Part shown: positions 36,807-50,140 of the stretch, in pieces
How positions within the stretch are numbered: position 1 is the stretch's first letter
How the letters are laid out: every line of letters begins with the position of its first letter
The notes under the pieces: model-generated
The model's database searches: none
What the model was told of the DNA's origin: nothing
What the model saw: the letters and a program-made list of their open reading frames with translations, nothing else
Translations under genes and position numbers: made by a program
Assembly (NCBI RefSeq): GCF_030247195.1
Contig: NC_080671.1
Location: forward strand, 105,635,845 to 105,699,844
Direction of reading: 5' to 3'
DNA from: Topomyia yanbarensis
Taxonomy: Eukaryota > Arthropoda > Insecta > Diptera > Culicidae
Length of the DNA stretch: 64,000 bases

Positions 36807-37175
36807 ATGTATTTCCAACGGTGTTCTTGTAATGAGGATGGGGGTCGAATGGGCTATTACGGAACTAAGGTTAAACAAACCACGTTATGCGCCCATGAAG
36901 AGCAAATTCCTGCGTGCAAGTACTGTAATCATATAGCTCATCAAGTAAAACCTTGTAAACCGGAAGAGACTGAAAAGAAAGCATCAGAACCGATTTCCCA
37001 CTCATCTACGGAAACCCAATCCAAAATACAGTATTCAATAACATCTTCTGTAACACAAGCGGTGGCAAAATTTGTGACTGTTCAGACCACAATGGCAACT
37101 TCAAATGCAGCATCCAGCGCCCCAACATCAACAGATAATAACGATGATGACATGAACTCAATGGAAAACAGTTAG
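36807..37175 (+). pseudogene. Possible retroelement ORF1 fragment with one zinc knuckle
   Basis: A 122-codon frame contains CKYCNHIAHQVKPC, a C-x2-C-x4-H-x4-C zinc knuckle, preceded by LCAHEEQIP and followed by a Ser/Thr/Glu/Asp-rich tail ending DDDMNSMENS. One CCHC knuckle beside an acidic low-complexity tail is what a scrap of LINE ORF1 or gag would look like, but a host zinc-knuckle exon is not excluded. There is no neighbouring RT. The frame starts at an ATG without other evidence for that start. Confidence 0.3.
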
Positions 37176-37179
37176 AAAA

Positions 37180-39190
37180 ATAAAGTCGTGAAAACGGCAA
37201 ATTAAATGACGAAATTATAGTTGCCGATAGATGCTGAACATGTTTGGAATATGGTTTGTTTTTTGTTTTTATGATTTTGTTAGAGGGATTCATCTTATCG
37301 TACGTTACTGAAAAAAGTCTCATTTGATCAAACTTACCCCGGTGATCAAAGATACCCCATTTTACGGTAATCATTTCTTAGAACCAAAATATACAAAAAT
37401 AAAAAAAAGTTTTTTTTTATTTTATAATGGTAGACCCCGTTCATAGAATTTTATACTAAATAATCAGGAAGGGTTTTGAGACTATGTTTAGGGACTAAAG
37501 AAGAATATTTGAGCAGGTTCAAATTATCAAAAAGAAAGGAAAAAAAACTAGCCCGATTTTTTGTCAGTCTAAAATAAACCAAGGGTCTGATAAAAACGGG
37601 TCTTCATTGTAATATTTTACACTTAGAATGTCTACTGGTGGACATATACTAATTATTTGAAGATAATTCCAAATGGAAATTAGATGATAAAATATGATAA
37701 ATTCAAAATCCACGTAAGCTTTTTTCTGCCACTATATGTATACAGAAGATCGACTCCAAAATAATAACTAATAATAATCGACTGTGTATCTCTCTCTGTG
37801 CCTGCTAGCTCACCATTGGAATTTGCATCTAATTTACATTTTTTTTGTTTCAAAACCCATTAGTAAGTATAAAACAACTGCCCGTAAGAGCAAACTAAAT
37901 TATCCGGATCACTTTTCGGAAGCAGACATTAGCCTCAATAAATTTAAACATCCATAAATTACCACTAATGGCAGCAAAAGTTCATTAATCGCAGGTCCCG
38001 GTAAGCGGAACAGTATTAATATTTACCTCCTGAATGGCGTATCATATCCTGGGGTAAACCCACACCAACAAAACGTTATCCAAATCCGTATAATCCCCTA
38101 ATGACTAATTTGTAACAGTAGCACTCAGTCACACTTCACCGCATTTGTCACACCGATCTCATCTGGGCGACCTTTCCCTCCACTTCACAGCTCCGTGCTC
38201 GTCTGATTTTCCCAAGTACTGAAGTACCACGTAATGAGCCTTCACCATAAACACTTAAATCATTATCCTCGCCCGTTATGGAGCATAAATGTCGCTTTCA
38301 GAAACATGCATTTCCTCTATCGTATCTCTTTTTTTCTCTCCTGCACCCTCCCAAGGCTCGAACGTTTTCTACTACCGTTTTTTTTCTTTCTATGTAGCGT
38401 ATTTTCGCTGTGCGGCGGAATCACTAGCTGTGCACTTTATCCCGGTCTCATAAATATCATGTGCACTCTTTCTCTTCAACCGCCGCACCGGTCGGTGCTG
38501 TTATTTACACTTGCTTCCGTTTTGATGCACTTGTAACAAATAGGTTCTCTACCGGAGGCGTCCTCATGCAGTAGCACGAAGTAGCTACTAAATGCCGCGC
38601 CACTCCGATTCTAGCTAGAACAGCTTTTCCGATTGTTTGCCGCACCGCACGTGGCATACAGTCCGACTCGAACCGCGATGAACGACTGACGCTCGAAAGG
38701 ATGGAAAAGGTTTCAACCGGTTGGATCGCCCTCGAAAGTAGAATGATGACTCTCCGTGGTAGCAGGGCATGTTTAGAATAACAACAAGTTTTCCATTTTC
38801 GCTTCGGGAGTATATTTTCCGAGTCAGAGAACGATATCGAGGGGACGTTGGAAAGTTGTTCTGAAACCGGCTGTTGTAAATGAAGTTCATTCGTGCGGCT
38901 GGGGAAGAACAGATGAGACTGAACTGCGATAGAGATGAATTTGGGGTTGGGCATGCGCAGTACAATCAAGCAGACTGGAAAATTAGGGGAAATAGCATAT
39001 GTATGCAACAGGAACACGGATTCATGCTTTGAATAAATAAATGCAAAAATACGGCGCATGGAGCTTCTTTTGGTGAACAGAACACATCCTGGCAGTTTGG
39101 TGTCTTAGATATCTCAGGAAAATCTTCACATTTTTGATATATGCTTCAGACACCTGCACACCATAGCCGATGTAGTGGCATGCATCGAAT
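37180..39190. other. No gene recognised; candidate upstream region of a host gene
   Basis: 37.2-37.9 kb is AT-rich. 38.1-39.06 kb is more balanced, with CT-rich stretches (CTCTTTTTTTCTCTCCTGCACC) and open frames on both strands (184 codons minus at 38505-39059, 100 codons plus at 38234-38536), none with a recognisable domain. This is the least repeat-like kilobase of the window. Confidence 0.3.
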
Positions 39191-39540
39191 GCTGTTTTCG
39201 ACGAAAAAAGTATTCGATTTGAGATTTCCGATTTCCGATATCGATAATCAATTTTTGATTTCGTATTTTTGTTTTTTAATTTTGTTTCTTGATCTTTGAT
39301 TTTTGATTTTCAAATTTTGATTTTTGTTTATGAGTTTTGATTTTCGTTTTCCGACTTTCCACATTCAAAATTTTTGATTTCTGAATTTTGTTTTCGAGTT
39401 TTTCTTTATGATCTTTGAATTTTGATTTTTGCATTTTTATTTTTGATTTTGGATTTTCGATTTCTGATTTTTGGTTTCTGATTTATGATTTCGGATTTTG
39501 GATTTCGGATTCGGGATTTTGGACTTTGAACATTGGACTT
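39190..39540 (+). repeat. Degenerate heptad GATTTTG-like leader
   Basis: GATTTTTG, GATTTTC and GATTTCG words recur. From about 39430 they fall into exact 7-base register (GATTTCT, GATTTTT, GATTTAT, GATTTCG, GATTTTG, GATTCGG, GACTTTG), leading without a break into the GGACTAT array. Confidence 0.7.
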
Positions 39541-40270
<730 letters not shown>

Positions 40271-40313
40271 TTTCGATTTTCTATTTTCGATTTTCGATAA
40301 TCGATGTATCGAT
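40271..40313 (+). repeat. Junction with GATTTTC heptads
   Basis: CTTTTCGATTTTCTATTTTCG and GATAATCGATGTATCGATTTC join the two arrays. The GATTTTC words echo the leader at 39190-39540, so the GGACTAT block looks inserted by expansion inside an older GATTTTC/TTTCAAA field. Confidence 0.6.
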
Positions 40314-43300
40314 TTCAAAGTTCAAATTTCAAATTTCAAATTTCAAATTTTAAATTTTAAATTTCAAATTTCAAATTTCAAATTTCAAATTTCAAATTTC
40401 AAATTTCATATTTCAAATTTCAAATTTTAAATTTCAAATTTCAAATTTCAAATTTCAAATTTCAAATTTCAAATTTCAAATTTCAAATTTCAAATTTCAA
40501 ATTTCAAATTTCAAATTTCAAATTTCAAATTTCAAATTTCAAATTTCAAATTTCAAATTTCAAATTTCAAATTTCAAATTTCAAATTTCAAATTTCAAAT
40601 TTCAAATTTCAAATTTCAAATTTCAAATTTCAAATTTCAAATTTCAAATTTCAAATTTCAAATTTCAAATTTCAAATTTCAAATTTCAAATTTCAAATTT
40701 CAAATTTCAAATTTCAAATTTCAAATTTCAAATTTCAAATTTCAAATTTCAAATTTCAAATTTCAAATTTCAAATTTCAAATTTCAAATTTCAAATTTCA
40801 AATTTCAAATTTCAAATTTCAAATTTCAAATTTCAAATTTCAAATTTCAAATTTCAAATTTCAAATTTCAAATTTCAAATTTCAAATTTCAAATTTCAAA
40901 TTTCAAATTTCAAATTTCAAATTTCAAATTTCAAATTTCAAATTTCAAATTTCAAATTTCAAATTTCAAATTTCAAATTTCAAATTTCAAATTTCAAATT
41001 TCAAATTTCAAATTTCAAATTTCAAATTTCAAATTTCAAATTTCAAATTTCAAATTTCAAATTTCAAATTTCAAATTTCAAATTTCAAATTTCAAATTTC
41101 AAATTTCAAATTTCAAATTTCAAATTTCAAATTTCAAATTTCAAATTTCAAATTTCAAATTTCAAATTTCAAATTTCAAATTTCAAATTTCAAATTTCAA
41201 ATTTCAAATTTCAAATTTCAAATTTCAAATTTCAAATTTCAAATTTCAAATTTCAAATTTCAAATTTCAAATTTCAAATTTCAAATTTCAAATTTCAAAT
41301 TTCAAATTTCAAATTTCAAATTTCAAATTTCAAATTTCAAATTTCAAATTTCAAATTTCAAATTTCAAATTTCAAATTTCAAATTTCAAATTTCAAATTT
41401 CAAATTTCAAATTTCAAATTTCAAATTTCAAATTTCAAATTTCAAATTTCAAATTTCAAATTTCAAATTTCAAATTTCAAATTTCAAATTTCAAATTTCA
41501 AATTTCAAATTTCAAATTTCAAATTTCAAATTTCAAATTTCAAATTTCAAATTTCAAATTTCAAATTTCAAATTTCAAATTTCAAATTTCAAATTTCAAA
41601 TTTCAAATTTCAAATTTCAAATTTCAAATTTCAAATTTCAAATTTCAAATTTCAAATTTCAAATTTCAAATTTCAAATTTCAAATTTCAAATTTCAAATT
41701 TCAAATTTCAAATTTCAAATTTCAAATTTCAAATTTCAAATTTCAAATTTCAAATTTCAAATTTCAAATTTCAAATTTCAAATTTCAAATTTCAAATTTC
41801 AAATTTCAAATTTCAAATTTCAAATTTCAAATTTCAAATTTCAAATTTCAAATTTCAAATTTCAAATTTCAAATTTCAAATTTCAAATTTCAAATTTCAA
41901 ATTTCAAATTTCAAATTTCAAATTTCAAATTTCAAATTTCAAATTTCAAATTTCAAATTTCAAATTTCAAATTTCAAATTTCAAATTTCAAATTTCAAAT
42001 TTCAAATTTCAAATTTCAAATTTCAAATTTCAAATTTCAAATTTCAAATTTCAAATTTCAAATTTCAAATTTCAAATTTCAAATTTCAAATTTCAAATTT
42101 CAAATTTCAAATTTCAAATTTCAAATTTCAAATTTCAAATTTCAAATTTCAAATTTCAAATTTCAAATTTCAAATTTCAAATTTCAAATTTCAAATTTCA
42201 AATTTCAAATTTCAAATTTCAAATTTCAAATTTCAAATTTCAAATTTCAAATTTCAAATTTCAAATTTCAAATTTCAAATTTCAAATTTCAAATTTCAAA
42301 TTTCAAATTTCAAATTTCAAATTTCAAATTTCAAATTTCAAATTTCAAATTTCAAATTTCAAATTTCAAATTTCAAATTTCAAATTTCAAATTTCAAATT
42401 TCAAATTTCAAATTTCAAATTTCAAATTTCAAATTTCAAATTTCAAATTTCAAATTTCAAATTTCAAATTTCAAATTTCAAATTTCAAATTTCAAATTTC
42501 AAATTTCAAATTTCAAATTTCAAATTTCAAATTTCAAATTTCAAATTTCAAATTTCAAATTTCAAATTTCAAATTTCAAATTTCAAATTTCAAATTTCAA
42601 ATTTCAAATTTCAAATTTCAAATTTCAAATTTCAAATTTCAAATTTCAAATTTCAAATTTCAAATTTCAAATTTCAAATTTCAAATTTCAAATTTCAAAT
42701 TTCAAATTTCAAATTTCAAATTTCAAATTTCAAATTTCAAATTTCAAATTTCAAATTTCAAATTTCAAATTTCAAATTTCAAATTTCAAATTTCAAATTT
42801 CAAATTTCAAATTTCAAATTTCAAATTTCAAATTTCAAATTTCAAATTTCAAATTTCAAATTTCAAATTTCAAATTTCAAATTTCAAATTTCAAATTTCA
42901 AATTTCAAATTTCAAATTTCAAATTTCAAATTTCAAATTTCAAATTTCAAATTTCAAATTTCAAATTTCAAATTTCAAATTTCAAATTTCAAATTTCAAA
43001 TTTCAAATTTCAAATTTCAAATTTCAAATTTCAAATTTCAAATTTCAAATTTCAAATTTCAAATTTCAAATTTCAAATTTCAAATTTCAAATTTCAAATT
43101 TCAAATTTCAAATTTCAAATTTCAAATTTCAAATTTCAAATTTCAAATTTCAAATTTCAAATTTCAAATTTCAAATTTCAAATTTCAAATTTCAAATTTC
43201 AAATTTCAAATTTCAAATTTCAAATTTCAAATTTCAAATTTCAAATTTCAAATTTCAAATTTCAAATTTCAAATTTCAAATTTCAAATTTCAAATTTCAA

Positions 43301-45378
43301 ATTTCAAATTTCAAATTTCAAATTTCAAATTTCAAATTTCAAATTTCAAATTTCAAATTTCAAATTTCAAATTTCAAATTTCAAATTTCAAATTTCAAAT
43401 TTCAAATTTCAAATTTCAAATTTCAAATTTCAAATTTCAAATTTCAAATTTCAAATTTCAAATTTCAAATTTCAAATTTCAAATTTCAAATTTCAAATTT
43501 CAAATTTCAAATTTCAAATTTCAAATTTCAAATTTCAAATTTCAAATTTCAAATTTCAAATTTCAAATTTCAAATTTCAAATTTCAAATTTCAAATTTCA
43601 AATTTCAAATTTCAAATTTCAAATTTCAAATTTCAAATTTCAAATTTCAAATTTCAAATTTCAAATTTCAAATTTCAAATTTCAAATTTCAAATTTCAAA
43701 TTTCAAATTTCAAATTTCAAATTTCAAATTTCAAATTTCAAATTTCAAATTTCAAATTTCAAATTTCAAATTTCAAATTTCAAATTTCAAATTTCAAATT
43801 TCAAATTTCAAATTTCAAATTTCAAATTTCAAATTTCAAATTTCAAATTTCAAATTTCAAATTTCAAATTTCAAATTTCAAATTTCAAATTTCAAATTTC
43901 AAATTTCAAATTTCAAATTTCAAATTTCAAATTTCAAATTTCAAATTTCAAATTTCAAATTTCAAATTTCAAATTTCAAATTTCAAATTTCAAATTTCAA
44001 ATTTCAAATTTCAAATTTCAAATTTCAAATTTCAAATTTCAAATTTCAAATTTCAAATTTCAAATTTCAAATTTCAAATTTCAAATTTCAAATTTCAAAT
44101 TTCAAATTTCAAATTTCAAATTTCAAATTTCAAATTTCAAATTTCAAATTTCAAATTTCAAATTTCAAATTTCAAATTTCAAATTTCAAATTTCAAATTT
44201 CAAATTTCAAATTTCAAATTTCAAATTTCAAATTTCAAATTTCAAATTTCAAATTTCAAATTTCAAATTTCAAATTTCAAATTTCAAATTTCAAATTTCA
44301 AATTTCAAATTTCAAATTTCAAATTTCAAATTTCAAATTTCAAATTTCAAATTTCAAATTTCAAATTTCAAATTTCAAATTTCAAATTTCAAATTTCAAA
44401 TTTCAAATTTCAAATTTCAAATTTCAAATTTCAAATTTCAAATTTCAAATTTCAAATTTCAAATTTCAAATTTCAAATTTCAAATTTCAAATTTCAAATT
44501 TCAAATTTCAAATTTCAAATTTCAAATTTCAAATTTCAAATTTCAAATTTCAAATTTCAAATTTCAAATTTCAAATTTCAAATTTCAAATTTCAAATTTC
44601 AAATTTCAAATTTCAAATTTCAAATTTCAAATTTCAAATTTCAAATTTCAAATTTCAAATTTCAAATTTCAAATTTCAAATTTCAAATTTCAAATTTCAA
44701 ATTTCAAATTTCAAATTTCAAATTTCAAATTTCAAATTTCAAATTTCAAATTTCAAATTTCAAATTTCAAATTTCAAATTTCAAATTTCAAATTTCAAAT
44801 TTCAAATTTCAAATTTCAAATTTCAAATTTCAAATTTCAAATTTCAAATTTCAAATTTCAAATTTCAAATTTCAAATTTCAAATTTCAAATTTCAAATTT
44901 CAAATTTCAAATTTCAAATTTCAAATTTCAAATTTCAAATTTCAAATTTCAAATTTCAAATTTCAAATTTCAAATTTCAAATTTCAAATTTCAAATTTCA
45001 AATTTCAAATTTCAAATTTCAAATTTCAAATTTCAAATTTCAAATTTCAAATTTCAAATTTCAAATTTCAAATTTCAAATTTCAAATTTCAAATTTCAAA
45101 TTTCAAATTTCAAATTTCAAATTTCAAATTTCAAATTTCAAATTTCAAATTTCAAATTTCAAATTTCAAATTTCAAATTTCAAATTTCAAATTTCAAATT
45201 TCAAATTTCAAATTTCAAATTTCAAATTTCAAATTTCAAATTTCAAATTTCAAATTTCAAATTTCAAATTTCAAATTTCAAATTTCAAATTTCAAATTTC
45301 AAATTTCAAATTTCAAATTTCAAATTTCAAATTTCAAATTTCAAATTTCAAATTTCAAATTTCAAATTTCAAATTTCA
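40314..45378 (+). repeat. (TTTCAAA)n heptanucleotide satellite, ~5.06 kb
   Basis: About 720 units of TTTCAAA. The first ~120 bp holds the only variants I noticed (AAATTTTA, CATATTTC); after about 40440 I saw no exception. The unit contains AAATTT and so can pair with its own complement at many registers. Such homogeneity means recent expansion, and assembly of the exact length is not reliable. Confidence 0.95.
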
Positions 45379-45752
45379 AATGTCAAATGTCAAATGTCAA
45401 ATGTCAAATGTCAAATGTCAAATGTCAAATGTCAAATGTCAAATGTCAAATGTCAAATGTCAAATGTCAAATGTCAAATGTCAAATGTCAAATGTCAAAT
45501 GTCAAATGTCAAATGTCAAATGTCAAATGTCAAATGTCAAATGTCAAATGTCAAATGTCAAATGTCAAATGTCAAATGTCAAATGTCAAATGTCAAATGT
45601 CAAATGTCAAATGTCAAATGTCAAATGTCAAATGTCAAATGTCAAATGTCAAATGTCAAATGTCAAATGTCAAATGTCAAATGTCAAATGTCAAATGTCA
45701 AATGTCAAATGTCAAATGTCAAATGTCAAATGTCAAATGTCAAATGTCAAAT
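45379..45752 (+). repeat. (TGTCAAA)n heptanucleotide array
   Basis: About 53 uniform units with a single T to G change from TTTCAAA and in register with it. The switch is abrupt at 45381. It reverts through TTTCAAATTCCAATCTCC into degenerate DNA at 45753-45794. Confidence 0.95.
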
Positions 45753-45794
45753 TTCAAATTCCAATCTCCAAATTCCCAATTCCAAATTTCAAAT

Positions 45795-46020
45795 TCTTTC
45801 CATCTTTGCTTCTTTGCTTCTTTGCTTCTTTCCTTCTTTCCTTCTTTCCTTTTTTCCTTCTTTCTTTCTTTCCTTCTTTCCTTCTTTCCTTCTTTCCTTC
45901 TTTCCTTCTTTCCTTCTTTCCTTCTTTCCTTCTTTCCTTCTTTCCTTCTTTCCTTCTTTCCTTCTTTCCTTCTTTCCTTCTTTCTCTCTTTCCTTCTTTC
46001 TTTCTTTCCTTCTATCCCTT
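45795..46020 (+). repeat. (TTTGCTTC)/(TTTCCTTC) polypyrimidine tract
   Basis: Octamer array: three or four TTTGCTTC units, then about 22 TTTCCTTC units with occasional CTTTCTTTC variants. A strict pyrimidine strand of this length can form triplex (H-DNA). Confidence 0.9.
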
Positions 46021-46739
46021 TTCCTTATTTAGTTTTTTTTTCTCTCTTGTGTTATTTGTTTTTTATTGCCTAATATATTTGTTGTGTTGGGTGAGACATA
46101 CTCTCATAACTTTAAAAGAATGTAATACATTTTTCTTACAAAAATAATGATACTACTTGAATTCATTGCGAATACTTTGACTACAACTTGAATATTTATA
46201 CTCCGAGCACGGTGATAAAGCGATCGATGAAAACATCGATTAGAAAAACAATAGAAACACGGTTCTTATAGTTCGATATTTCGCTGCCGGCTACCCGCTC
46301 TCACCGCATTATCTTCTTTGTTTGCGCCCACGCCACGAACCAAGAGCTGATAAATTATGAATCTTCAAAGGTTGCGTTTTCCTTCACTTCAAACGGGTTC
46401 GTTTTATTTAGAAGTACTGAAGCGGTATCATTCGGAGAGTCAATAAAAATAAAAAATGACTCGTACACGCAATAGCACATCCCATCATCGACGTACCATT
46501 CGTGTCCTTGGCCCTTGCAGCACCGAACCGCGATGTGGTTTGTTATTCCGATACATCAGTTTTAGCATTCAGAACGTATCCGGCAACAGCGACGGCTATT
46601 TCTAAGTTTTCCATCGAGTAGACGATGAAGGGCATTATTCGAAGGCCGGTAAATATTGACAGTCAATTTGAGCTATTGTTATCACATTGCAGTTTGATAA
46701 CCTTCATTTACGATAATCACAACAAGTATCAGTATTAGG
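46021..46739. other. No gene recognised
   Basis: Reads as ordinary intergenic DNA. CGATCGATGAAAACATCGAT near 46220 is a short palindromic word. Confidence 0.35.
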
Positions 46740-46990
46740 GTGACCGGTAAATTTCTCAATCTAGAGAAAAATACTGTTATTCCGAGTAAATTTAAATCTA
46801 TTATACTTAAGCTGACCAACCGTACGGAATTTGGGAGGACAGTACGGATTTTTGGTCGTGTGTCCGGAAAAAATATTTGTACGGATTTGTCCGGAATTTG
46901 TACGGAATTTCCAACTTCAGTGGAAGTGGAAGTACTCCCGGGAAAACAAAAATCTTCCGCAAATCGAATCAGACTAGATAATGTTGCAAA
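46740..46990 (+). repeat. Dispersed repeat with GTACGGA motifs, copy 1
   Basis: TTATTCCGAGTAAATTT, then TTAAGCTGACCAAC and GTACGGATTTTT, appears again in reverse complement at 52600-52745. Within this copy GTACGGA/GTCCGGA words recur five times in 100 bp. Confidence 0.5.
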
Positions 46991-47768
46991 CTAGTTTCCC
47001 AGGTTTCAGAAATGCAATTTTTGTTAGCAAATGGAAACCGGTGAACAAGAAGAGTGCTAAAAACTTGATTTTTGTAAAATTTCTCATAAGCTGTGGAACT
47101 AAGCAAACTTTGCGATTTTTTCTAACATAAAAGAAAAAAATTAACTTTTATGTGTCTCGCTATCCGCCTCGACTAGTTGTTTAAGTCGTTCTCCCAAGTT
47201 GGGTGGTATTTTGAAAATCAGTGTCTAGCAGCCGCAAAGTCGTTCTATCTAAGTCGAAACGCAATTTACCCGATTAATTTCCGTTATGAAAAATATAGTG
47301 CGCGATGTAGGTACACATTTGGTTCAACTCAATTTGCCTATGAAGGTATTTCAATATGATCCGAATTATACAATTTCTATTTTTAATTTTTTTCGGAACC
47401 AAATTATTACCACTGCAGTTAGATTGTATTCTGTAGTTCTGAGATATAATACAATTAAAATATGCAGTGGATTCTAGAACTCTCTAAAATTTTCCATTTA
47501 CATAGATTAACACGTTTTCCTTTAATTTCATTTGAAAGGTTGAACCAAAAATTTAATCATACTCGAAGAACATTAGATACAGAAACGAGACTGTTAAGTA
47601 CAATGGAGTCTTTATATTTACGTTAGATTTTCAGCCAGATAAACAGATTGGGTAGCTTGATACACACTAGGAACATGATGAGTACAAGTGCAAAATTCGT
47701 GTACACTCACTTTTATATTCCGTAATCAATTACTTCTGGTGCAAAAAAGCGCTTTTTTGACTTTAATA
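46991..47768. other. No gene recognised
   Basis: AT-rich, with frames of about 60 codons only. Confidence 0.35.
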
Positions 47769-47879
47769 CTATGTTCACACTACAGAGTTAAAATACGTTA
47801 TTATAATTAGCAACAAGAAACATGTCATAGATGTCATAGATAGCGTTAAAACACGCTTTAACTCGTAGTGTGAACGTAG
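47769..47879. mobile_element. 111-bp MITE with CTA(C/T)GTTCACACTAC ends
   Basis: The left end CTATGTTCACACTACAGAG and the complemented right end CTACGTTCACACTACGAG match, with TA on both sides (47767-47768 and 47880-47881). A TTAAAA block follows at both ends. TA duplication points to a Tc1/mariner-type enzyme; no coding capacity. Confidence 0.7.
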
Positions 47880-47881
47880 TA

Positions 47882-49225
47882 TAATGTTGTGCGTTTATAA
47901 AATTATGGCGTACAGTGATGTACCAAATCGGGTTTTTATAAGTTTCGGGGAAAAAACCCAAGGTTTCTTTCCCGGTTAAAACGGTTTTTTTCATGGGAAG
48001 TTTAGGTTTTTTGAGTTTTTGATGTTTTAATAATAGAAAATTAATGCACTTTTTTGATTTATGAGCATTATTGTCATTAAGATTGATTTGAATCTGAAAA
48101 TTTTGATAAGTCTTTCTCGATATAATCGAGATCGCTGATCCAACATTTATTTACCATTTTTTTATTTAAATAGTTTTCCAACACAAACTGAGCTAAGTCG
48201 ATTGCGTTTCTTGCTGCGAATCAACCACCGGCCGAAAGAATTCGGATTGCAATTTGTGAGAGTTCTGATTGCGGTGCGATGTTTTTGTGCATATTACTCA
48301 ATTTTGCTTTTCACCGAATGAAGTGTTTAGTAAATTTTGGGTCAACTTTTAGTAAATTTTGGGAAGGTATTTAGTAAATTTTGGGTGAAAAATTATCTAA
48401 CTTCGCTAAAAGTGAAAAAACTTCTAAAATGAGTAACAAGCAGGATAAAAGTGGTTTAGGCATCACATGATTATTCTGATTTTTATGACTATTGTTCGAT
48501 GTATTATAAAAAACGAGCTGAAATTTTTGGCTGGGGACTAAATGAGCGACCGAAAATAAATGTCGTAAGAACAGAACATGCTTCATAAAACCCGCTTTAA
48601 ATATATTAGAATGTTAAAATCGGAAGCTAAAAGAAGCTCTTCCATGTAACAGTCGATTAAAAAACCGGTATAAAATCGGTAATAAATACATTGGGTTCTT
48701 ACAAAGGAATCTTCTTCATCCGACTTTCACTCTTGAATGTAACGTTATACGGATTTAGCCACAAGCCAATTATGCTGGAGGTTTCTTGCAAATTTTTTAG
48801 AGTGAGAATTTTCTAAGTGATTCTCATGCTGAAGGATCTCTGTCCGATTTTTATGCTTGATGTTTATATTCGATTTTAACATTTTAAGATAGTTGAAGTG
48901 GGTTTTACAAAGCATGTTCTATCCTTGCGACTTTAATTTTAGGTCGTTCAAATCTAAACACAAGATTCTTAAAAAAACGCTAAACAAACATTTTATAGTC
49001 GATCAATCGAAAAAACAGGTTTCGGCCGGGTTAAAATGATTTGGGAAAAAACCCGGTTGCAACCCAAAAATAGAAACCTCAGCGATACATAATAGAATAG
49101 TGGCATAATAGGAATTGTGTTATATATCAGGCCCGTTTGTGTCAAAAACCGTCCATATTTACTGCTGTAAGTTATTGTGATGAGATTTGTTGCTTCTATT
49201 TCAGTTATTGGGGTAATTTTATATT
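47882..49225. other. AT-rich DNA with GGGTTTTTTCCC words
   Basis: At 47930-48000 (AAATCGGGTTTTTATAAG, GGTTTCTTTCCCGG) and at 48995-49080 (GGTTTCGGCCGGGTT, GAAAAAACCCGG) similar words occur. They could be the ends of a ~1.1-kb element, but I could not establish inverted repeats. No gene. Confidence 0.3.
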
Positions 49226-49600
49226 ACGTGGATGCCTCTTTGGCCATAACCGGAAACTCTAGTAATATGGGAGAACTCACTCTCTTCTAGGATATGAACC
49301 ATACATTGCAAATTAAGCATCAGATTCAGAATCCGCGCGCGATCGTTCAAAAATACACGCAAATATGCGACTAGCCACACGGTTATAAAACCGAATTTAT
49401 ACACGAGAAGTTACATACACGCTAGCGCACGCGACAAACACGTTCACATACAAACGCTTGAGGCCTTCGCGATCATCCATGCATACCTACGCTTACGATC
49501 TTACAAACAGGATAACACTCCGGTGACTGTGTTCTAGCACTTATAAATTTACAAACGCGGTCTGAAGAATGAGCCTACATACGCTTGTGTTCGCGCGATC
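49226..49600 (+). repeat. Diverged duplication, copy 1
   Basis: From GGAAACTCTAGTAATA through GAGAACTCACTCTCTTCTAG, ACACGCAAATATGC, ACACGCTAGC and CGCGATCATCCATG, this block is repeated in the same order at 49715-50140, offset about 490 bp. It is rich in ACACGC/ACAAAC words. Confidence 0.65.
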
Positions 49601-49714
49601 CTGAATTGGTTATGTCCGGAAATTCTTCCTCTCGGCCCTAGCCGCCTAGGTCCATACCCTCAGCTGGACTAATCAGAAAAATGACGCTAATATCTACTAG
49701 ACAATACGTTCCAT

Positions 49715-50140
49715 GGCGACGTGACCGGGAACTCTAGTGATAGAGTTGATAGTGATAGAGAACTCACTCTCTTCTAGCATCTGAACCATAAACTGAAAAT
49801 TTAGTATTACATTAACGGTCCGTGCGATCATCCAAGAACACACGCAAATATGCAAATGGACACCCGGTTTTAAAATCGAATTTAAGCATGCGAAGTGACA
49901 CACGCTAGCACACGCGGCACACAAACATCTACGCGACAAACAAACACCCACGCAATCGAACACAATAACATCCAAACGCTCGAGCCCTTCGCGAGGGTAC
50001 ACAAAGACGAACATACAATCGCGATCATCCATGTACAACTACGCCCAAGATTTCATAAACACAAAAACGACCCCAATGATTTAGTAATCCCTACAGCACT
50101 TCTAATCCGGTCTCAAGCGCACACAAATAAACGCTCATTC
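49715..50140 (+). repeat. Diverged duplication, copy 2
   Basis: Second copy of 49226-49600, with GGGAACTCTAGTGATAG, GAGAACTCACTCTCTTCTAG, ACACGCTAGC, CAAACGCTCGAGCCCTTCGCG and CGCGATCATCCATG. It is longer in the middle owing to extra CACACGC/ACAAAC words. The two may be LTR-like or spacer repeats; no coding domain lies between them. Confidence 0.65.

Noticed and set aside
38505..39059. 184-codon minus-strand frame
   Set aside because: No recognisable motif, signal or homologue known to me; overlapping frames on the same strand look equally good. Listed only as part of an unannotated region.
45380..46147. Open frames of 212-255 codons with repeated MSNVKCQ
   Set aside because: Translation of the TGTCAAA array followed by a polypyrimidine tract.
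47930..49090. Possible 1.1-kb element bounded by GGGTTTTTTCCC words
   Set aside because: The two ends do not align as inverted or direct repeats beyond short words.
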